In this document: positions 1-8,477 of the stretch, piece after piece | How the letters are laid out: each line of letters starts with the position of its first letter | Position numbering within the stretch: position 1 is the stretch's first letter | Source of the DNA: Alphaproteobacteria bacterium | Lineage (GTDB): Bacteria; Pseudomonadota; Alphaproteobacteria; Ferrovibrionales; Ferrovibrionaceae | Reading direction: 5' to 3' | NCBI GenBank assembly: GCA_017307375.1 | Contig: JAFKFH010000020.1 | Coordinates: 1-64,000 of the forward strand | DNA: 64,000 nt | Notes under the pieces: generated by a model | Seen by the model: only the letters and a program-made list of their open reading frames with translations | What the model was told of the DNA's origin: nothing | The model's database searches: none | Made by a program: the position numbers and the translations under genes

Positions 1-2096
1 TCGCGATCGCCCGACAGCGCCTGATAGCGCACGATGTCGCTGAAACCGTTGGCCGAGGCCGGGAAGATGTTCGTCGCCGCCGTCTCGAACACCATCTGCC
101 CGCCATCCCACGACAGCGCCGACCGGCCCGACCGGCCATTGCCGCGCGCGCCGTCCAGGCTCAGCGACACCGCCGACATCGCCACCGGCGAGCGCGGCGC
201 ATAGAAGTTCATCCGGATCGTGGTGGCATAGCTCTGCCCGTCGCCCCGGGCGGTCAGCGTCACCGGCAATTGCGCCACCCGCAGCAGCAGCGGATAGACC
301 GTGTTCGACCACGACGCCCGCGCATCGGCACGGCCAGCCCGGCCGTCGGCATCGGCCAGCGGCTGGATCGGCAGGTCGGACGGAATCGGCACGTTGTAGG
401 CGAACGACACCGTCGCCGGATCGAAAGTCAGCCACGCCGGCAGCGGCGCGCCGCTGTTCTGCGTCGCCGTGAACGTCAGGCTCTGCGGGTTGGCGAACGA
501 CGAGGCCAGCGACAGCGTGCCGCTGCCCGAACCGACCGTCGCCGCGTTCTGCACCACCGTCACCGGCGTCGTCACGAAGGCCGGCGGCGGCGCCGGCGGC
601 GTCACGGCGCCGCCATTGCCGCTGTTGCCATTCCCGCCGCCGGACGCCGCAAAGCTCGCCGTGCAGGTGATATCGGTCGATATCGTGATGGTCAGCGGGC
701 TGGTTCCGCCCGAACAGCCGCCGCCCCAGCCGGCGAAGCCGTATCCCGCGGACGGCGTCGCCGTCAGCGTGACCTGGTCGTCGATCGAGAACAGTGCCGA
801 ACAGGTCGTCCCGCAGGCGAGGCCGCCGGTATCGCTCGTCACCGTACCATTCGCCGGCCGGGTGAACGACAGTTGGCGGAAGCCAGCGTCGAACCGAGCC
901 ACTCTCTGGTAGGGGTCCGACGACGAACCAGCGGTTGTGAACTCACCCCCGACCAGAATCCGGCCGTTCGACTGCAAGGCCAGGGCCCATGCCGTAGAAT
1001 CCAGGTTCGGGTCCCGGAAGCTATTGTCGAGAGCGCCGTCGCCGGTGAGACGGACAAGCCTCAGATACTGAACGAAGGATCCGCCCGTGTTCAGACCGGT
1101 AAAGTTGCCTGCGGCCAGAACCTTGCCGTCGCTCTGAACAGCCAGGCTATAGACATCAGCATCGAGCCGTGGATCGGCAAAACTCGTGTCGAGGGTACCA
1201 TTGGCATTGAGCCGCGCAAGATTGCCTCGATTGGTGCCGGAAACACTCGCGAAGCTGCCGCCAGCCAGAATCCGGCCGTCCCCCTGCACGCGGATCTTAG
1301 AAACCGTCCCGCTGAATGCCGGATTGATGAAAGACGTATCCAAAGTGCCATCGGCGTTGAAGCGGGCAAGACGGCCGTAGTTCGCATTCGAGGGGCCGGC
1401 AGTCGTGAAGGTGCCTGCGGCCAGTATCTTGCCGTCTCCATCAAGAGCGAGTCCTGCCACGAGGCCGTTTAGGTTTGACCTGGTAAAAGTTGTATCTAAG
1501 ACACCGGCACTAGAATAGCGCGCGAGGCTTCCGTAGGAATGGCCTCCAGCATTCAAAAACGTCCCGCCGAACAAGATAGAACCATCTCGATTGATCGCTA
1601 TCGAATAAACAGTACTTTCGAGATTCGGATCGGCAAAGCTGGAGTCGAGAGTGCCGTCGGTATTCAGGCGCGCGGCCATGCGATAGACCGCAGATCCCAC
1701 TCGATTGAAACCGCCGGCAACCACGACCTTGCCGTCGGATTGCAGGGCGATAGCGACTATCCCACCGTCAAAGTCAGGAGACGCGAAGCTGGCGTCCAGC
1801 GACCCGTCGATGTTAAGTCGGGCAAGACGCGCCCTCGCGACTCCGCCAACACTGGAGAATGCGCCGCCGACCAGGATCTTGCCGTCGTCCTGGATCGCCA
1901 GGGAGTAGACAGTGCCATTAACTTGAGGATCCTGGAGCGTCGTATCGAGCGGGTCGATCCAGGCCCAGGCAGGGCTGCTCAGGCCAAGGAAGAAGGCGGC
2001 CACCGTCACGATGAACGCCCCGATCATCCGCTGCCGCCGAGTGCTGCCGGCACAGGCCGCCACGTACCAGCCACGCATTTCCAGGAATGACATCAT
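1..2096 (-). CDS. Secreted delta-60 repeat protein, C-terminus beyond window
   Basis: This reverse-strand reading frame is open from an ATG at 2096 (or 2093, with GGAG just upstream) to the window edge, about 698 codons. The N-terminus carries an RRQR stretch followed by a hydrophobic segment ending in SSPAWA, a plausible signal peptide (an internal ATG at 2027 would also give one). Seven repeats of the type DGKILVGGxF...LARLNxDGTLDxSF follow (delta-60 repeats), then a GFAGWGGGCSG module, a proline-rich linker (PPAPPPAF) and an immunoglobulin-like segment (LTFTATQ...PLPAWLTFDP). It aligns domain for domain with the complete protein at 11409-15086, so roughly 540 C-terminal residues should lie left of the window. 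Its role is unknown; an exported or surface beta-propeller protein is the best inference. Confidence 0.85.
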   Translation of the reverse strand, partial: MMSFLEMRGWYVAACAGSTRRQRMIGAFIVTVAAFFLGLSSPAWAWIDPLDTTLQDPQVNGTVYSLAIQDDGKILVGGAFSSVGGVARARLARLNIDGSLDASFASPDFDGGIVAIALQSDGKVVVAGGFNRVGSAVYRMAARLNTDGTLDSSFADPNLESTVYSIAINRDGSILFGGTFLNAGGHSYGSLARYSSAGVLDTTFTRSNLNGLVAGLALDGDGKILAAGTFTTAGPSNANYGRLARFNADGTLDTSFINPAFSGTVSKIRVQGDGRILAGGSFASVSGTNRGNLARLNANGTLDTSFADPRLDADVYSLAVQSDGKVLAAGNFTGLNTGGSFVQYLRLVRLTGDGALDNSFRDPNLDSTAWALALQSNGRILVGGEFTTAGSSSDPYQRVARFDAGFRQLSFTRPANGTVTSDTGGLACGTTCSALFSIDDQVTLTATPSAGYGFAGWGGGCSGGTSPLTITISTDITCTASFAASGGGNGNSGNGGAVTPPAPPPAFVTTPVTVVQNAATVGSGSGTLSLASSFANPQSLTFTATQNSGAPLPAWLTFDPATVSFAYNVPIPSDLPIQPLADADGRAGRADARASWSNTVYPLLLRVAQLPVTLTARGDGQSYATTIRMNFYAPRSPVAMSAVSLSLDGARGNGRSGRSALSWDGGQMVFETAATNIFPASANGFSDIVRYQALSGDR

Positions 2097-2151
2097 CTCC
2101 GTCCCCCGACGATCAGTCGGCCGGACGATATCGCCGCGGTAATATGCGCCG

Positions 2152-2171
2152 CACCCCATGATCATGGGGTG
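2152..2171. promoter_or_regulatory. Perfect 20-bp palindrome, operator candidate
   Basis: CACCCCATGATCATGGGGTG reads the same on both strands. It lies between the divergent delta-60 gene and the response regulator gene, immediately upstream of a possible -35 box at 2174. Position and perfect symmetry suggest a dimer binding site, perhaps for the LuxR-type response regulator encoded next door; the binding protein is an inference. Confidence 0.6.
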
Positions 2172-2173
2172 TG

Positions 2174-2201
2174 TTGGAAAAAATTCTGCCTAGGCTATCG
2201 T
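2174..2201 (+). promoter_or_regulatory. Possible sigma70-type promoter of the two-component operon
   Basis: TTGGAA (2174-2179) and TATCGT (2196-2201) are separated by 16 bases, directly after the 20-bp palindrome. A transcript starting near 2208 fits the GTG start at 2258 of the response regulator and argues against the longer start at 2171. Confidence 0.4.
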
Positions 2202-2257
2202 CTCGCTGGCGGGTGCCGCTGTTCAAGGCGCCCCGCGACCCTGCCGAAAGCGAGACC

Positions 2258-3328
2258 GTGACGCTGGTTCTGATCATCGAGGACGAAAAGGATCTGCGAT
2301 CGGGACTGGCCCAGGCGCTGAGCCGGGCACAGTTCGATGTCGCCGAGGCCGAGGACGGCGAGGAAGGTTATGCCGCGATCCTGGCGCTGCGCCCGGACCT
2401 GGTGCTGTGCGACATCAGCATGCCGGGGCTGCGCGGCGACCAGCTGCTGCGGCGGCTGCGTCGCGATCATCCCGACCTCGACCGCACGCCATTCCTGTTC
2501 CTGACCGCGCTGGCCGACCGGGACAGCGTGCTGGCCGGCCAGGAATTGGGCGCCGACGACTACCTGACCAAGCCCGTCGACCTCAAGCTGCTGATCGGCT
2601 TGATCCGCCAGCGCCTGGATCAGGCGGAACGCTGGGGGCAAAGCTATCTCGGCGAATTCGAAAGCGAGCGGCGACGCTTTCTCGATACGCTGTCGGCACG
2701 GACCAGGCTTTCCTTCCTCTCCGCCGCCGACGTGCTGAACCGGCTGGGCGACGCGGTGCTGCTGTTCAATGGTTCGGCCGAGCTGGTCTTCGCCAATCGC
2801 GCCGCGCGGCGGCTGCTGGACCAGGATGACGGGATCGTCGTGCAGAACGGCAGGCTGGTCGCGACGCGGGGCGAGGACACCCGTCGGATCCGGGACATGC
2901 TGAAAGCCATCCAGGGCGGCGGGCCGGGCCAGCCCAGCCTGCATCTCAGCATCGAGCGGCCGTCGGGCCGGCGGCCCTACGCCATGCGCATTGCCCGGCT
3001 GGAGGGTGGGCCGGGGCTGGATGACGGCAGCGGGGCGCTGGCCGCCGTCTTCCTGTCGGACCCGGAAGTCCGGCCACGGCCGTCGGAAGCCTCGCTGGTC
3101 GAACTGTACGGCCTGACCCAGGCCGAGGCGCGGACGGTGGCGGACCTCGCGACCGGCCTGTCGGTCGACGAGGCCGCGGAGATGCAGCATATCAGCCGCA
3201 ACACGGTCCACCATTACCTCAAGGCGGCGTTCCGCAAGACCGGCACGACCCGGCAGAGCGAGATGATCGCCGTGGTGCTGTCGAGCGCGACGGTCGAGCC
3301 CGGTGCCGACGACGGCGGGGGCGGATAG
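2258..3328 (+). CDS. Response regulator, REC + PAS-like + LuxR HTH
   Basis: A 356-residue DNA-binding response regulator. The N-terminal receiver domain has the acidic pocket (LIIEDEKD), the phospho-acceptor in LVLCDISMPG, and the conserved lysine in YLTKPVD. A central segment (DAVLLFNGSAELVFANRAA) looks like a PAS-type sensor. The C-terminus is a LuxR/GerE helix-turn-helix (LTQAEARTVADLATGLSVDE, then SRNTVHHYLKAAFRKTG). The GTG at 2258 starts exactly at the receiver; an in-frame GTG at 2171 would add 29 residues but lies inside the promoter region. It sits 6 bases upstream of a histidine kinase gene and the two form a cognate pair. The central PAS-like domain between receiver and HTH is uncommon. 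Confidence 0.85.
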   Translation: MTLVLIIEDEKDLRSGLAQALSRAQFDVAEAEDGEEGYAAILALRPDLVLCDISMPGLRGDQLLRRLRRDHPDLDRTPFLFLTALADRDSVLAGQELGADDYLTKPVDLKLLIGLIRQRLDQAERWGQSYLGEFESERRRFLDTLSARTRLSFLSAADVLNRLGDAVLLFNGSAELVFANRAARRLLDQDDGIVVQNGRLVATRGEDTRRIRDMLKAIQGGGPGQPSLHLSIERPSGRRPYAMRIARLEGGPGLDDGSGALAAVFLSDPEVRPRPSEASLVELYGLTQAEARTVADLATGLSVDEAAEMQHISRNTVHHYLKAAFRKTGTTRQSEMIAVVLSSATVEPGADDGGGG

Positions 3329-3334
3329 CCCGGC

Positions 3335-5071
3335 ATGCTGCACGCCCCGACGCTGTTCGCCGTCCTGTCGCTGGTCACCCTGTTCGTCGCCCTGCTGGTC
3401 GCCCTCGCCTGGCGGGGCGATTCACGCTATGCCGGCATGCGCGCGGTCAAATACGGTCTTTCGTTCATGGCGGCGGGCTTTCTGATCCAGACGCTCCGAT
3501 CGTTTCCCGTGCCCCAATGGGCCGTCACCTCGGCCGTGCTGGTCGCGAACTTCCTGCTGGTCTGCGGCGTGGTCGCCACCCTGAACGGCAGCGTGGCCCT
3601 GGCCGGGGCCAGACCCGGCTGGCGCCGCGACATCGCAGCCTCGAGCTGTGCCTATGCCGTCTTCCTCTACTACCTGCTGGCCGAGCCGATGATGTACATG
3701 CGCATCCTGAGTTTCGGGCTGTGCAACGCCTTCATGTTCTTCGGCGGCTTTCTCGCGCTCCGGCGGCTGCGTCACGATCCGGTCGGCCGCAGAACCCGGA
3801 AGGCCTTTTCCGCCTTCCTGGTGCTGGACGGGATTTCCGAAATCGCGCGCGGCCTGGGTGCGCTCTACCCCCATCCGGTCACCGATTTCTCGACCCCCAG
3901 CCCGGTGCTGACGCTGTTTCCGGTCGGCTTCATCTTCGGCATGCTGGCCTTCACCGTGCTGTCGCTGCAATTGGTCAACGAGCGGCTGCAGCGCGACATG
4001 CGCCGGTCGGAAGACCGCATCGCCAGGGCGTTCGACGTGGCCAGCGATGCCTTCTTCGTCGTCGACAGCGATGGCGATCTGGTCAGCGCCAACGCCCGCT
4101 TCGGCGACCTGTTCCCGGCCGCTGCAGGGCGTGCGCTGCCGGGTGCCGCCATCGACCAGGTCTTCGGCGATCCGGCAAGGTTCGGCATCGCGGCCGAGTG
4201 GCTGACCCGCGACGAGACCGGCTTCCTGCTGGCCGAAGCCAGGCATGACGTCTTCTGCCCATCCGGCGACCGCTGGGTCCATGTCAGCGCCGCACGGACC
4301 GACGACGGCGGCCTCGTGCTGTGCTGGGCCGACATCACCGACTTCAAGCAGGCCGAGGCGGTGCTGGCCAACGAACTGGCCCATCAGAAGGAACTGGCCG
4401 CCATGCAGCGGTCGTTCGTCGCCATGGCGTCGCACCAGTTTCGTACACCGCTGTCGATCATCGATCTCGACGCGCAGCTGATGGAGGACGAATTTTCGTT
4501 CGACGGCCGCCCCGGCACGGTCAGCGGCGCCGCGCGCATCCGCCTGACCGTCCAACGCCTGATCAGGCTGATCGAGCTGATGCTGGGCGCGGCCAGCGCC
4601 GAGGAAGGCAGGATCGAGCCGAACCGGAGTCCGACCGATCTGGCACTGGTCGTGCAAGAGAGCTGCGCGCGCATGCAGGAAACCATGCCGTCCCGCCTGA
4701 TCGAGGTCGATACCGCGGGGCTGCCGCCGTCGGTGATCTGCGACGCCAACGTGATCGAGCATGTGATCAACAATCTGCTGTCCAATGCGATCAAGTATTC
4801 GAGCAAGACGCAGAAGGTGATCGTGCGGGGCTATGTCGAGGACAAGATGGCCGTGGTCGCCATCACCGATTTCGGCGTCGGCATCGCGCCGGAGGACCAG
4901 CCCCAGATCTTCGAGCGGTTCTTCCGGGCCAGCAACGCGCGCAGCATCGCGGGCACCGGCATCGGCCTAACCCTGGCACGTTACATCGTCGACCTGCATG
5001 GCGGCGAGATCACCGTCCAATCGGCTCTCGGGGCAGGGTCGACGTTCATGGTGCGCCTGCCGATGGCATGA
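3335..5071 (+). CDS. Membrane histidine kinase with seven-TM input and PAS
   Basis: A 578-residue sensor kinase. The first ~220 residues hold about seven hydrophobic segments (from LFAVLSLVTLFVALLVALAW to VGFIFGMLAFTVLSLQLV), suggesting an integral membrane sensor. A PAS domain follows (FDVASDAFFVVDSDGDLVSA), then the dimerisation/phospho-acceptor domain (ASHQFRTPLSI, His near residue 367) and an HATPase domain with N-box (NNLLSNAIKYSS), DFGVGI and GTGIGLTLARYIV. All catalytic motifs are intact. It should phosphorylate the response regulator encoded just upstream; the ligand is unknown. The gene ends just before a strong hairpin terminator. Confidence 0.9.
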   Translation: MLHAPTLFAVLSLVTLFVALLVALAWRGDSRYAGMRAVKYGLSFMAAGFLIQTLRSFPVPQWAVTSAVLVANFLLVCGVVATLNGSVALAGARPGWRRDIAASSCAYAVFLYYLLAEPMMYMRILSFGLCNAFMFFGGFLALRRLRHDPVGRRTRKAFSAFLVLDGISEIARGLGALYPHPVTDFSTPSPVLTLFPVGFIFGMLAFTVLSLQLVNERLQRDMRRSEDRIARAFDVASDAFFVVDSDGDLVSANARFGDLFPAAAGRALPGAAIDQVFGDPARFGIAAEWLTRDETGFLLAEARHDVFCPSGDRWVHVSAARTDDGGLVLCWADITDFKQAEAVLANELAHQKELAAMQRSFVAMASHQFRTPLSIIDLDAQLMEDEFSFDGRPGTVSGAARIRLTVQRLIRLIELMLGAASAEEGRIEPNRSPTDLALVVQESCARMQETMPSRLIEVDTAGLPPSVICDANVIEHVINNLLSNAIKYSSKTQKVIVRGYVEDKMAVVAITDFGVGIAPEDQPQIFERFFRASNARSIAGTGIGLTLARYIVDLHGGEITVQSALGAGSTFMVRLPMA

Positions 5072-5075
5072 AGAA

Positions 5076-5107
5076 GGCCGCCGGACGGCGCGGTCCGGCG
5101 GCCCTTT
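5076..5107. terminator. Bidirectional hairpin terminator
   Basis: A 10-bp perfect stem (GGCCGCCGGA at 5076-5085 with TCCGGCGGCC at 5094-5103) and 8-base loop is followed by CTTT on the plus strand and by TTCTTC on the minus strand. It lies between the convergent histidine kinase and csbD-like genes and can serve both. Confidence 0.75.
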
Positions 5108-5120
5108 CCGATCCGGCGGA

Positions 5121-5294
5121 TCAGCTCTTGCGGATCGCGTCCTTGACGTCGCCGACGGCCTTGCGGGCCTCGCCCTTCGCCTTGTCGAACTGGCCCTCGG
5201 CCTGCATCTGCTTGTCGCCGGTCATCTTGCCCACGGTCTCCTTGACCGCACCCTTGGCCTTGTCGACCGTACCCTTGACATGTTCCTTGTCCAT
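5121..5294 (-). CDS. CsbD family stress-response protein
   Basis: A 57-residue, highly charged, lysine/alanine-rich protein beginning MDKEHVKGTVDKAKGAVKET and containing the family's TGDKQMQAEGQFDKAKGEA-type segment. CsbD proteins are small cytoplasmic proteins induced by general stress; their biochemical role is not established. The start is supported by AGGAGA six bases upstream of the ATG. A GGAAC-N17-CGTT motif sits about 40 bases upstream, as expected for a gene controlled by the alphaproteobacterial general stress sigma factor EcfG. It is downstream of the kynurenine operon on the same strand, but its own promoter suggests independent expression. Confidence 0.92.
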   Translation of the reverse strand: MDKEHVKGTVDKAKGAVKETVGKMTGDKQMQAEGQFDKAKGEARKAVGDVKDAIRKS

Positions 5295-5334
5295 CGCGGC
5301 TCTCCTTTGGTTTCACAGAAGCCAGTGGCGAGAG

Positions 5335-5360
5335 AACGCGGGCGATCAGGGCGGGGTTCC
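5335..5360 (-). promoter_or_regulatory. EcfG-type general stress promoter of the CsbD gene
   Basis: On the minus strand GGAAC (complement of 5356-5360) and CGTT (complement of 5335-5338) are separated by exactly 17 bases, matching the EcfG consensus GGAAC-N16/17-CGTT of alphaproteobacteria. The predicted start of transcription leaves a leader of about 35 bases before the CsbD start codon. Confidence 0.8.
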
Positions 5361-5366
5361 CGGATT

Positions 5367-6566
5367 TCAGGTGACGGCTTGGCGCTGACGGAAGCGCGGA
5401 TCGCGATAGCGCCCGCTGTCGACGATATCGGCCAGCCGGGCCGCCGCGGCGGCAACGTCGGCGCCAGAGACGTAGAGCGGCGCCAAGCCGAACCGCAGCA
5501 CATCGGGCGCGCGGAAATCACCGACGACCCCGTCGGCGATCAGCGCCTGGACGATGGCATAACCCTCCGCATGGGTCAGCGAGACCTGGGCGCCGCGCTC
5601 GCCCGCCGCCCTGGGTGTCACCAGGCCGAAGCCGCGCCCGGCCAGATCGCGATCGTAGAGATCGATGAACAGCCCGGTGAGCTGGCCGGCCCGACGCTCA
5701 AGCGCGGCGACATCGATGCCGTCGAAGGCGGCCAGCGCCGCCTCCAGCGCGATCAGCGACAGCTGAGGGGCAGTGCCGCACAGGAAGCGCGCGATGCCCG
5801 GGGCCGGGCTGTAGTCCGGCGAGAACGCGAACGACGCGGCATGGCCGTGCCAGCCGGTCAGCGGCTGGTCGATCGCGTCGTGGTGGCGGCGCGCGGCAAA
5901 TACATAGGCCGGGGCCCCGGGCCCGCCGTTCAGATACTTGTAGCCGCAGCCCACCGCAAAATCGGCGTTGGCGGCGTTGAGATCGACGGCGATCGCCCCG
6001 GTGGAATGACACAGATCCCACAGCATCAGCGCGCCCATGGCCTGGACCCGGGCGGTCACCGCGGCGATATCCCGCCGCCGGCCGGTGCGGTAGTTCACCT
6101 GGCTCAGCGCGACGATCGCGACATCGTCGGCCAAGGCGGCGTCGAGACCGTCGGGTGCGATGCGGCGGACCTCGGCACCCAGCGTCCGGGCGACGCCGTC
6201 GGCGATGTAGACATCGGTCGGAAAGTCGCTTTCCTCGACCACGATCACCCGCCGGCCCGGCCGCAGGCGCAGGCCCACCGTCAGCAGCTTGAACAGGTTG
6301 ACCGAGGTGGAATCGGCCACGATCACCTCGCCTGCCCCCGCGCCGATCAGCCGGGCCAGCCGGTCGCCGACGCGGGCTGGCGCCGCATGCCAGCCGGCCT
6401 CGTTCCAGGCGCGCACGATCTTGCCCTGCCAGTCGACCTCGACGGCCTGGCGCATCGCCGCGGCGACGCCCTCGGCCAGCGGCCCCAGCGAATTGCCGCA
6501 GAGATAGACGGTATCGGCCGGCAGTCGCACGCGATCGCGCGCCAGCGCCGGCATGTCGGAAGGCAT
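5367..6566 (-). CDS. kynU: Kynureninase
   Basis: A 399-residue PLP enzyme that cleaves L-kynurenine to anthranilate and alanine. It has VYLCGNSLGPL at the N-terminus, FPTDVYIADG, the PLP-contacting LWDLCHSTGA, and the Schiff-base lysine motif GCGYKYLNGGPGAP. Length matches bacterial kynureninases. The ATG at 6566 is 2 bases after the stop of the tryptophan dioxygenase gene; upstream in-frame extension would overlap that gene and is not supported. It is the last gene of a three-gene operon making anthranilate from tryptophan. Confidence 0.96.
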   Translation of the reverse strand: MPSDMPALARDRVRLPADTVYLCGNSLGPLAEGVAAAMRQAVEVDWQGKIVRAWNEAGWHAAPARVGDRLARLIGAGAGEVIVADSTSVNLFKLLTVGLRLRPGRRVIVVEESDFPTDVYIADGVARTLGAEVRRIAPDGLDAALADDVAIVALSQVNYRTGRRRDIAAVTARVQAMGALMLWDLCHSTGAIAVDLNAANADFAVGCGYKYLNGGPGAPAYVFAARRHHDAIDQPLTGWHGHAASFAFSPDYSPAPGIARFLCGTAPQLSLIALEAALAAFDGIDVAALERRAGQLTGLFIDLYDRDLAGRGFGLVTPRAAGERGAQVSLTHAEGYAIVQALIADGVVGDFRAPDVLRFGLAPLYVSGADVAAAAARLADIVDSGRYRDPRFRQRQAVT

Positions 6567-6568
6567 GA

Positions 6569-7504
6569 TCACAGCTCGGTCCTCAAGGTCCAGAGTTCGG
6601 GAAAGAAGCGATGCGACACGACCGCACGCAGCCAGCCCACCCCGGCCGAACCGCCGGTGCCGGGCTTCAGCCCGATGATGCGCTCGACGGCGTTGAAGTG
6701 GCGGTAGCGGTATTGCGACAGCGCATCCGACAGGGCGATCAGGCTTTCGGCGAGGCGGTAGAGATCGTTCTCCGGCACCGGGTCGCGATAGACCGCCAGC
6801 CAGGCCGCCGCGACCGAGGCATCCGGCCGATAGGGTTCCGACCAGTCGCGGTCGAGCGCCCGCGGATCGATGCGATGGCCGCGCCGGGCCAGCAGCGCGA
6901 TCGCCCGGTCCCACAGGCTCGGTCCGTTCAGCGCCGCCTCCAGCGCCGGCCAGACATGGGGCAGGTTGCGATGGGCGGCGGCCAGTTCGGCACTCTTGTT
7001 GCCGAGGATGAACTCGACATGGCGGTACATGAAGGAAAGCTGGCCCGAAGCGGTGCCGAGATAGTCGCGGAACTCGGCAAAGCCCTGCGGCAGGATCGTC
7101 GACAGCACATCCCACGACCGCCCGATATAGACAGCGATCTCGCGCGCGCGGTCCAGCAGCGGCAAGGCGCCCTCGACATCGTCGCGGTCGAGGCGCAGCC
7201 GGGCGTTGTGCAATTCGTGGTGCAGTGCCTTGAACAGCAGTTCCTTGACCTGTCCCATGACGATGAAGCACATCTCGTCATGCCCCGGGCTGCGCGGATG
7301 CTGCAACGACAGCAGCAGGTCGATGCTCTCATAGTCGACATAGGGGTTGCTGCGCCCGGCGAACTCGGTCATCGGCCGGCCGCCGGTCTCGGCCACGGCC
7401 TGCACGCGCTCGGCTTCCGATCCCATCGGCATCGGCCGCGCATAGGCGCTGGCCTCGACCCCCGCCGGATCGATCAGCCGGGGAATGTCGGTCGCGCGGT
7501 TCAC
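6569..7504 (-). CDS. kynA: Tryptophan 2,3-dioxygenase
   Basis: A 311-residue heme dioxygenase converting L-tryptophan to N-formylkynurenine. Recognisable family segments are YVDYESIDLLLSLQ, DEMCFIVMGQVKELLFK, SGQLSFMYRHVEFILGNK and the C-terminal FNAVERIIGLKPGTGGSAG with FFPELW. Its start overlaps the stop of the upstream formamidase gene by 4 bases (ATGA), so the two are translationally coupled. First enzyme of the kynurenine pathway; the formyl product is the substrate of the upstream-encoded hydrolase. Confidence 0.96.
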   Translation of the reverse strand: MNRATDIPRLIDPAGVEASAYARPMPMGSEAERVQAVAETGGRPMTEFAGRSNPYVDYESIDLLLSLQHPRSPGHDEMCFIVMGQVKELLFKALHHELHNARLRLDRDDVEGALPLLDRAREIAVYIGRSWDVLSTILPQGFAEFRDYLGTASGQLSFMYRHVEFILGNKSAELAAAHRNLPHVWPALEAALNGPSLWDRAIALLARRGHRIDPRALDRDWSEPYRPDASVAAAWLAVYRDPVPENDLYRLAESLIALSDALSQYRYRHFNAVERIIGLKPGTGGSAGVGWLRAVVSHRFFPELWTLRTEL

Positions 7505-8355
7505 GGCCTCCCCCCTTGGACCTGATCCATCACCGCCCGGCCCAGGCGGGTCGCCGGATCGCCGAGGCCGAAGACGATATCGAAATGGTTCACCACCGGA
7601 ATTTCGTCCTCGCCGACGGTGAAGCCGGCCCGGCGCAGATGCGCGGCATAGTCGCGGCTCTGCCGCTTGAATTCGCCGGTCTCGTTCTCGCCCCAGGCGA
7701 CCAGCACCGGCAGCGGCGCACCGGGATCGAGGCGCTGCGGGCTCAGGGTCGCGATCTCGTGGTCGTCCAGCCGCAGTGCCTCATCGATATAGGTGCCGGC
7801 CAGCGGTTCCAGGTCGAACACCCCCGACAGCAGCACGAGGCCCGCCAGCGGCACCGGCCGTGGCGTCAGCATCATCGTCGCCAGATGCGCACCCGCCGAA
7901 CTGCCGGCGACGTGGATGCGGCGCGGGTCGAAACCGAGCCGGCCGGCCTCGCCCTGCAGCCAGGCCAGGGCGCGCCGGCACTGGTCGACGATCCTGCCCA
8001 GGCGAACCGCCGGGGCGAGGCTGTAGTTGATCGCGGCGAAGGCCACGCCGTTGGCCGCGCAATCGGCGCCGGCGAACAGCGACTCCTCCTTGCTCAATTC
8101 CTGCCAGTAGCCGCCATGGATGAAGACCAGCAGCGGCGCATCCGGTGCCGCGGCGGGAAAGAAATCGAGCGTCTCGTCCGGCCGCTCGCCCCAGGCCAGG
8201 TCCTTGAGCACGCGCGCCCGCGCCTCGGCCGCGCGGCTGCGGGCGCCATAGGCGGCAATAAAGGGGCCGATGTCGTCGATCCGGCTGCTGGGGGAATATT
8301 CGCGTTCACGTTCGGCCAGCGGCCAGGCGCGCCAGTCGCCCTGCAACGATGCCAT
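7501..8355 (-). CDS. Alpha/beta-hydrolase kynurenine formamidase (AFMID-like)
   Basis: A 284-residue hydrolase that should hydrolyse N-formylkynurenine to kynurenine. It has the oxyanion motif FIHGGYWQE, the nucleophile elbow GSSAGAH, an acidic residue near LVAWGENETGEF and a late histidine in VNHFDIVFG. The HGGYW motif is typical of the animal-type arylformamidase family, not of the metal-dependent cyclase-fold KynB of many bacteria. The ATG at 8355 is preceded by GAGGAGGAGG, a strong ribosome-binding site, so the upstream in-frame extension is rejected. First gene of the kyn operon and divergent from an Lrp regulator. Confidence 0.9.
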   Translation of the reverse strand: MASLQGDWRAWPLAEREREYSPSSRIDDIGPFIAAYGARSRAAEARARVLKDLAWGERPDETLDFFPAAAPDAPLLVFIHGGYWQELSKEESLFAGADCAANGVAFAAINYSLAPAVRLGRIVDQCRRALAWLQGEAGRLGFDPRRIHVAGSSAGAHLATMMLTPRPVPLAGLVLLSGVFDLEPLAGTYIDEALRLDDHEIATLSPQRLDPGAPLPVLVAWGENETGEFKRQSRDYAAHLRRAGFTVGEDEIPVVNHFDIVFGLGDPATRLGRAVMDQVQGGRP

Positions 8356-8477
8356 GATGCCTCCTCCTCTGTCGGTGCAAAGTGTACCGGTCCGCGCCGA
8401 AAATTCTTGCCGGTTTGCAGCCCTCAGCCGCAATATCCGGAAAACAATTCCACCAGATCGTCCATCCACGGAGAATC
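8356..8477. promoter_or_regulatory. Divergent kyn operon / Lrp regulator control region
   Basis: The 122-base interval must contain both divergent promoters. On the plus strand TTGCCG (8407-8412) and CAATAT (8431-8436) with an 18-base spacer are a possible promoter for the Lrp gene. By analogy with KynR in Pseudomonas, the regulator probably binds here; no operator can be defined from this sequence alone. Confidence 0.45.

Noticed and set aside
5367-7271. Kynureninase reading frame extended 235 codons upstream
   Set aside because: The extension lies inside the tryptophan dioxygenase gene and is Arg/Pro-rich shadow sequence; the ATG at 6566 fits the family's N-terminus.
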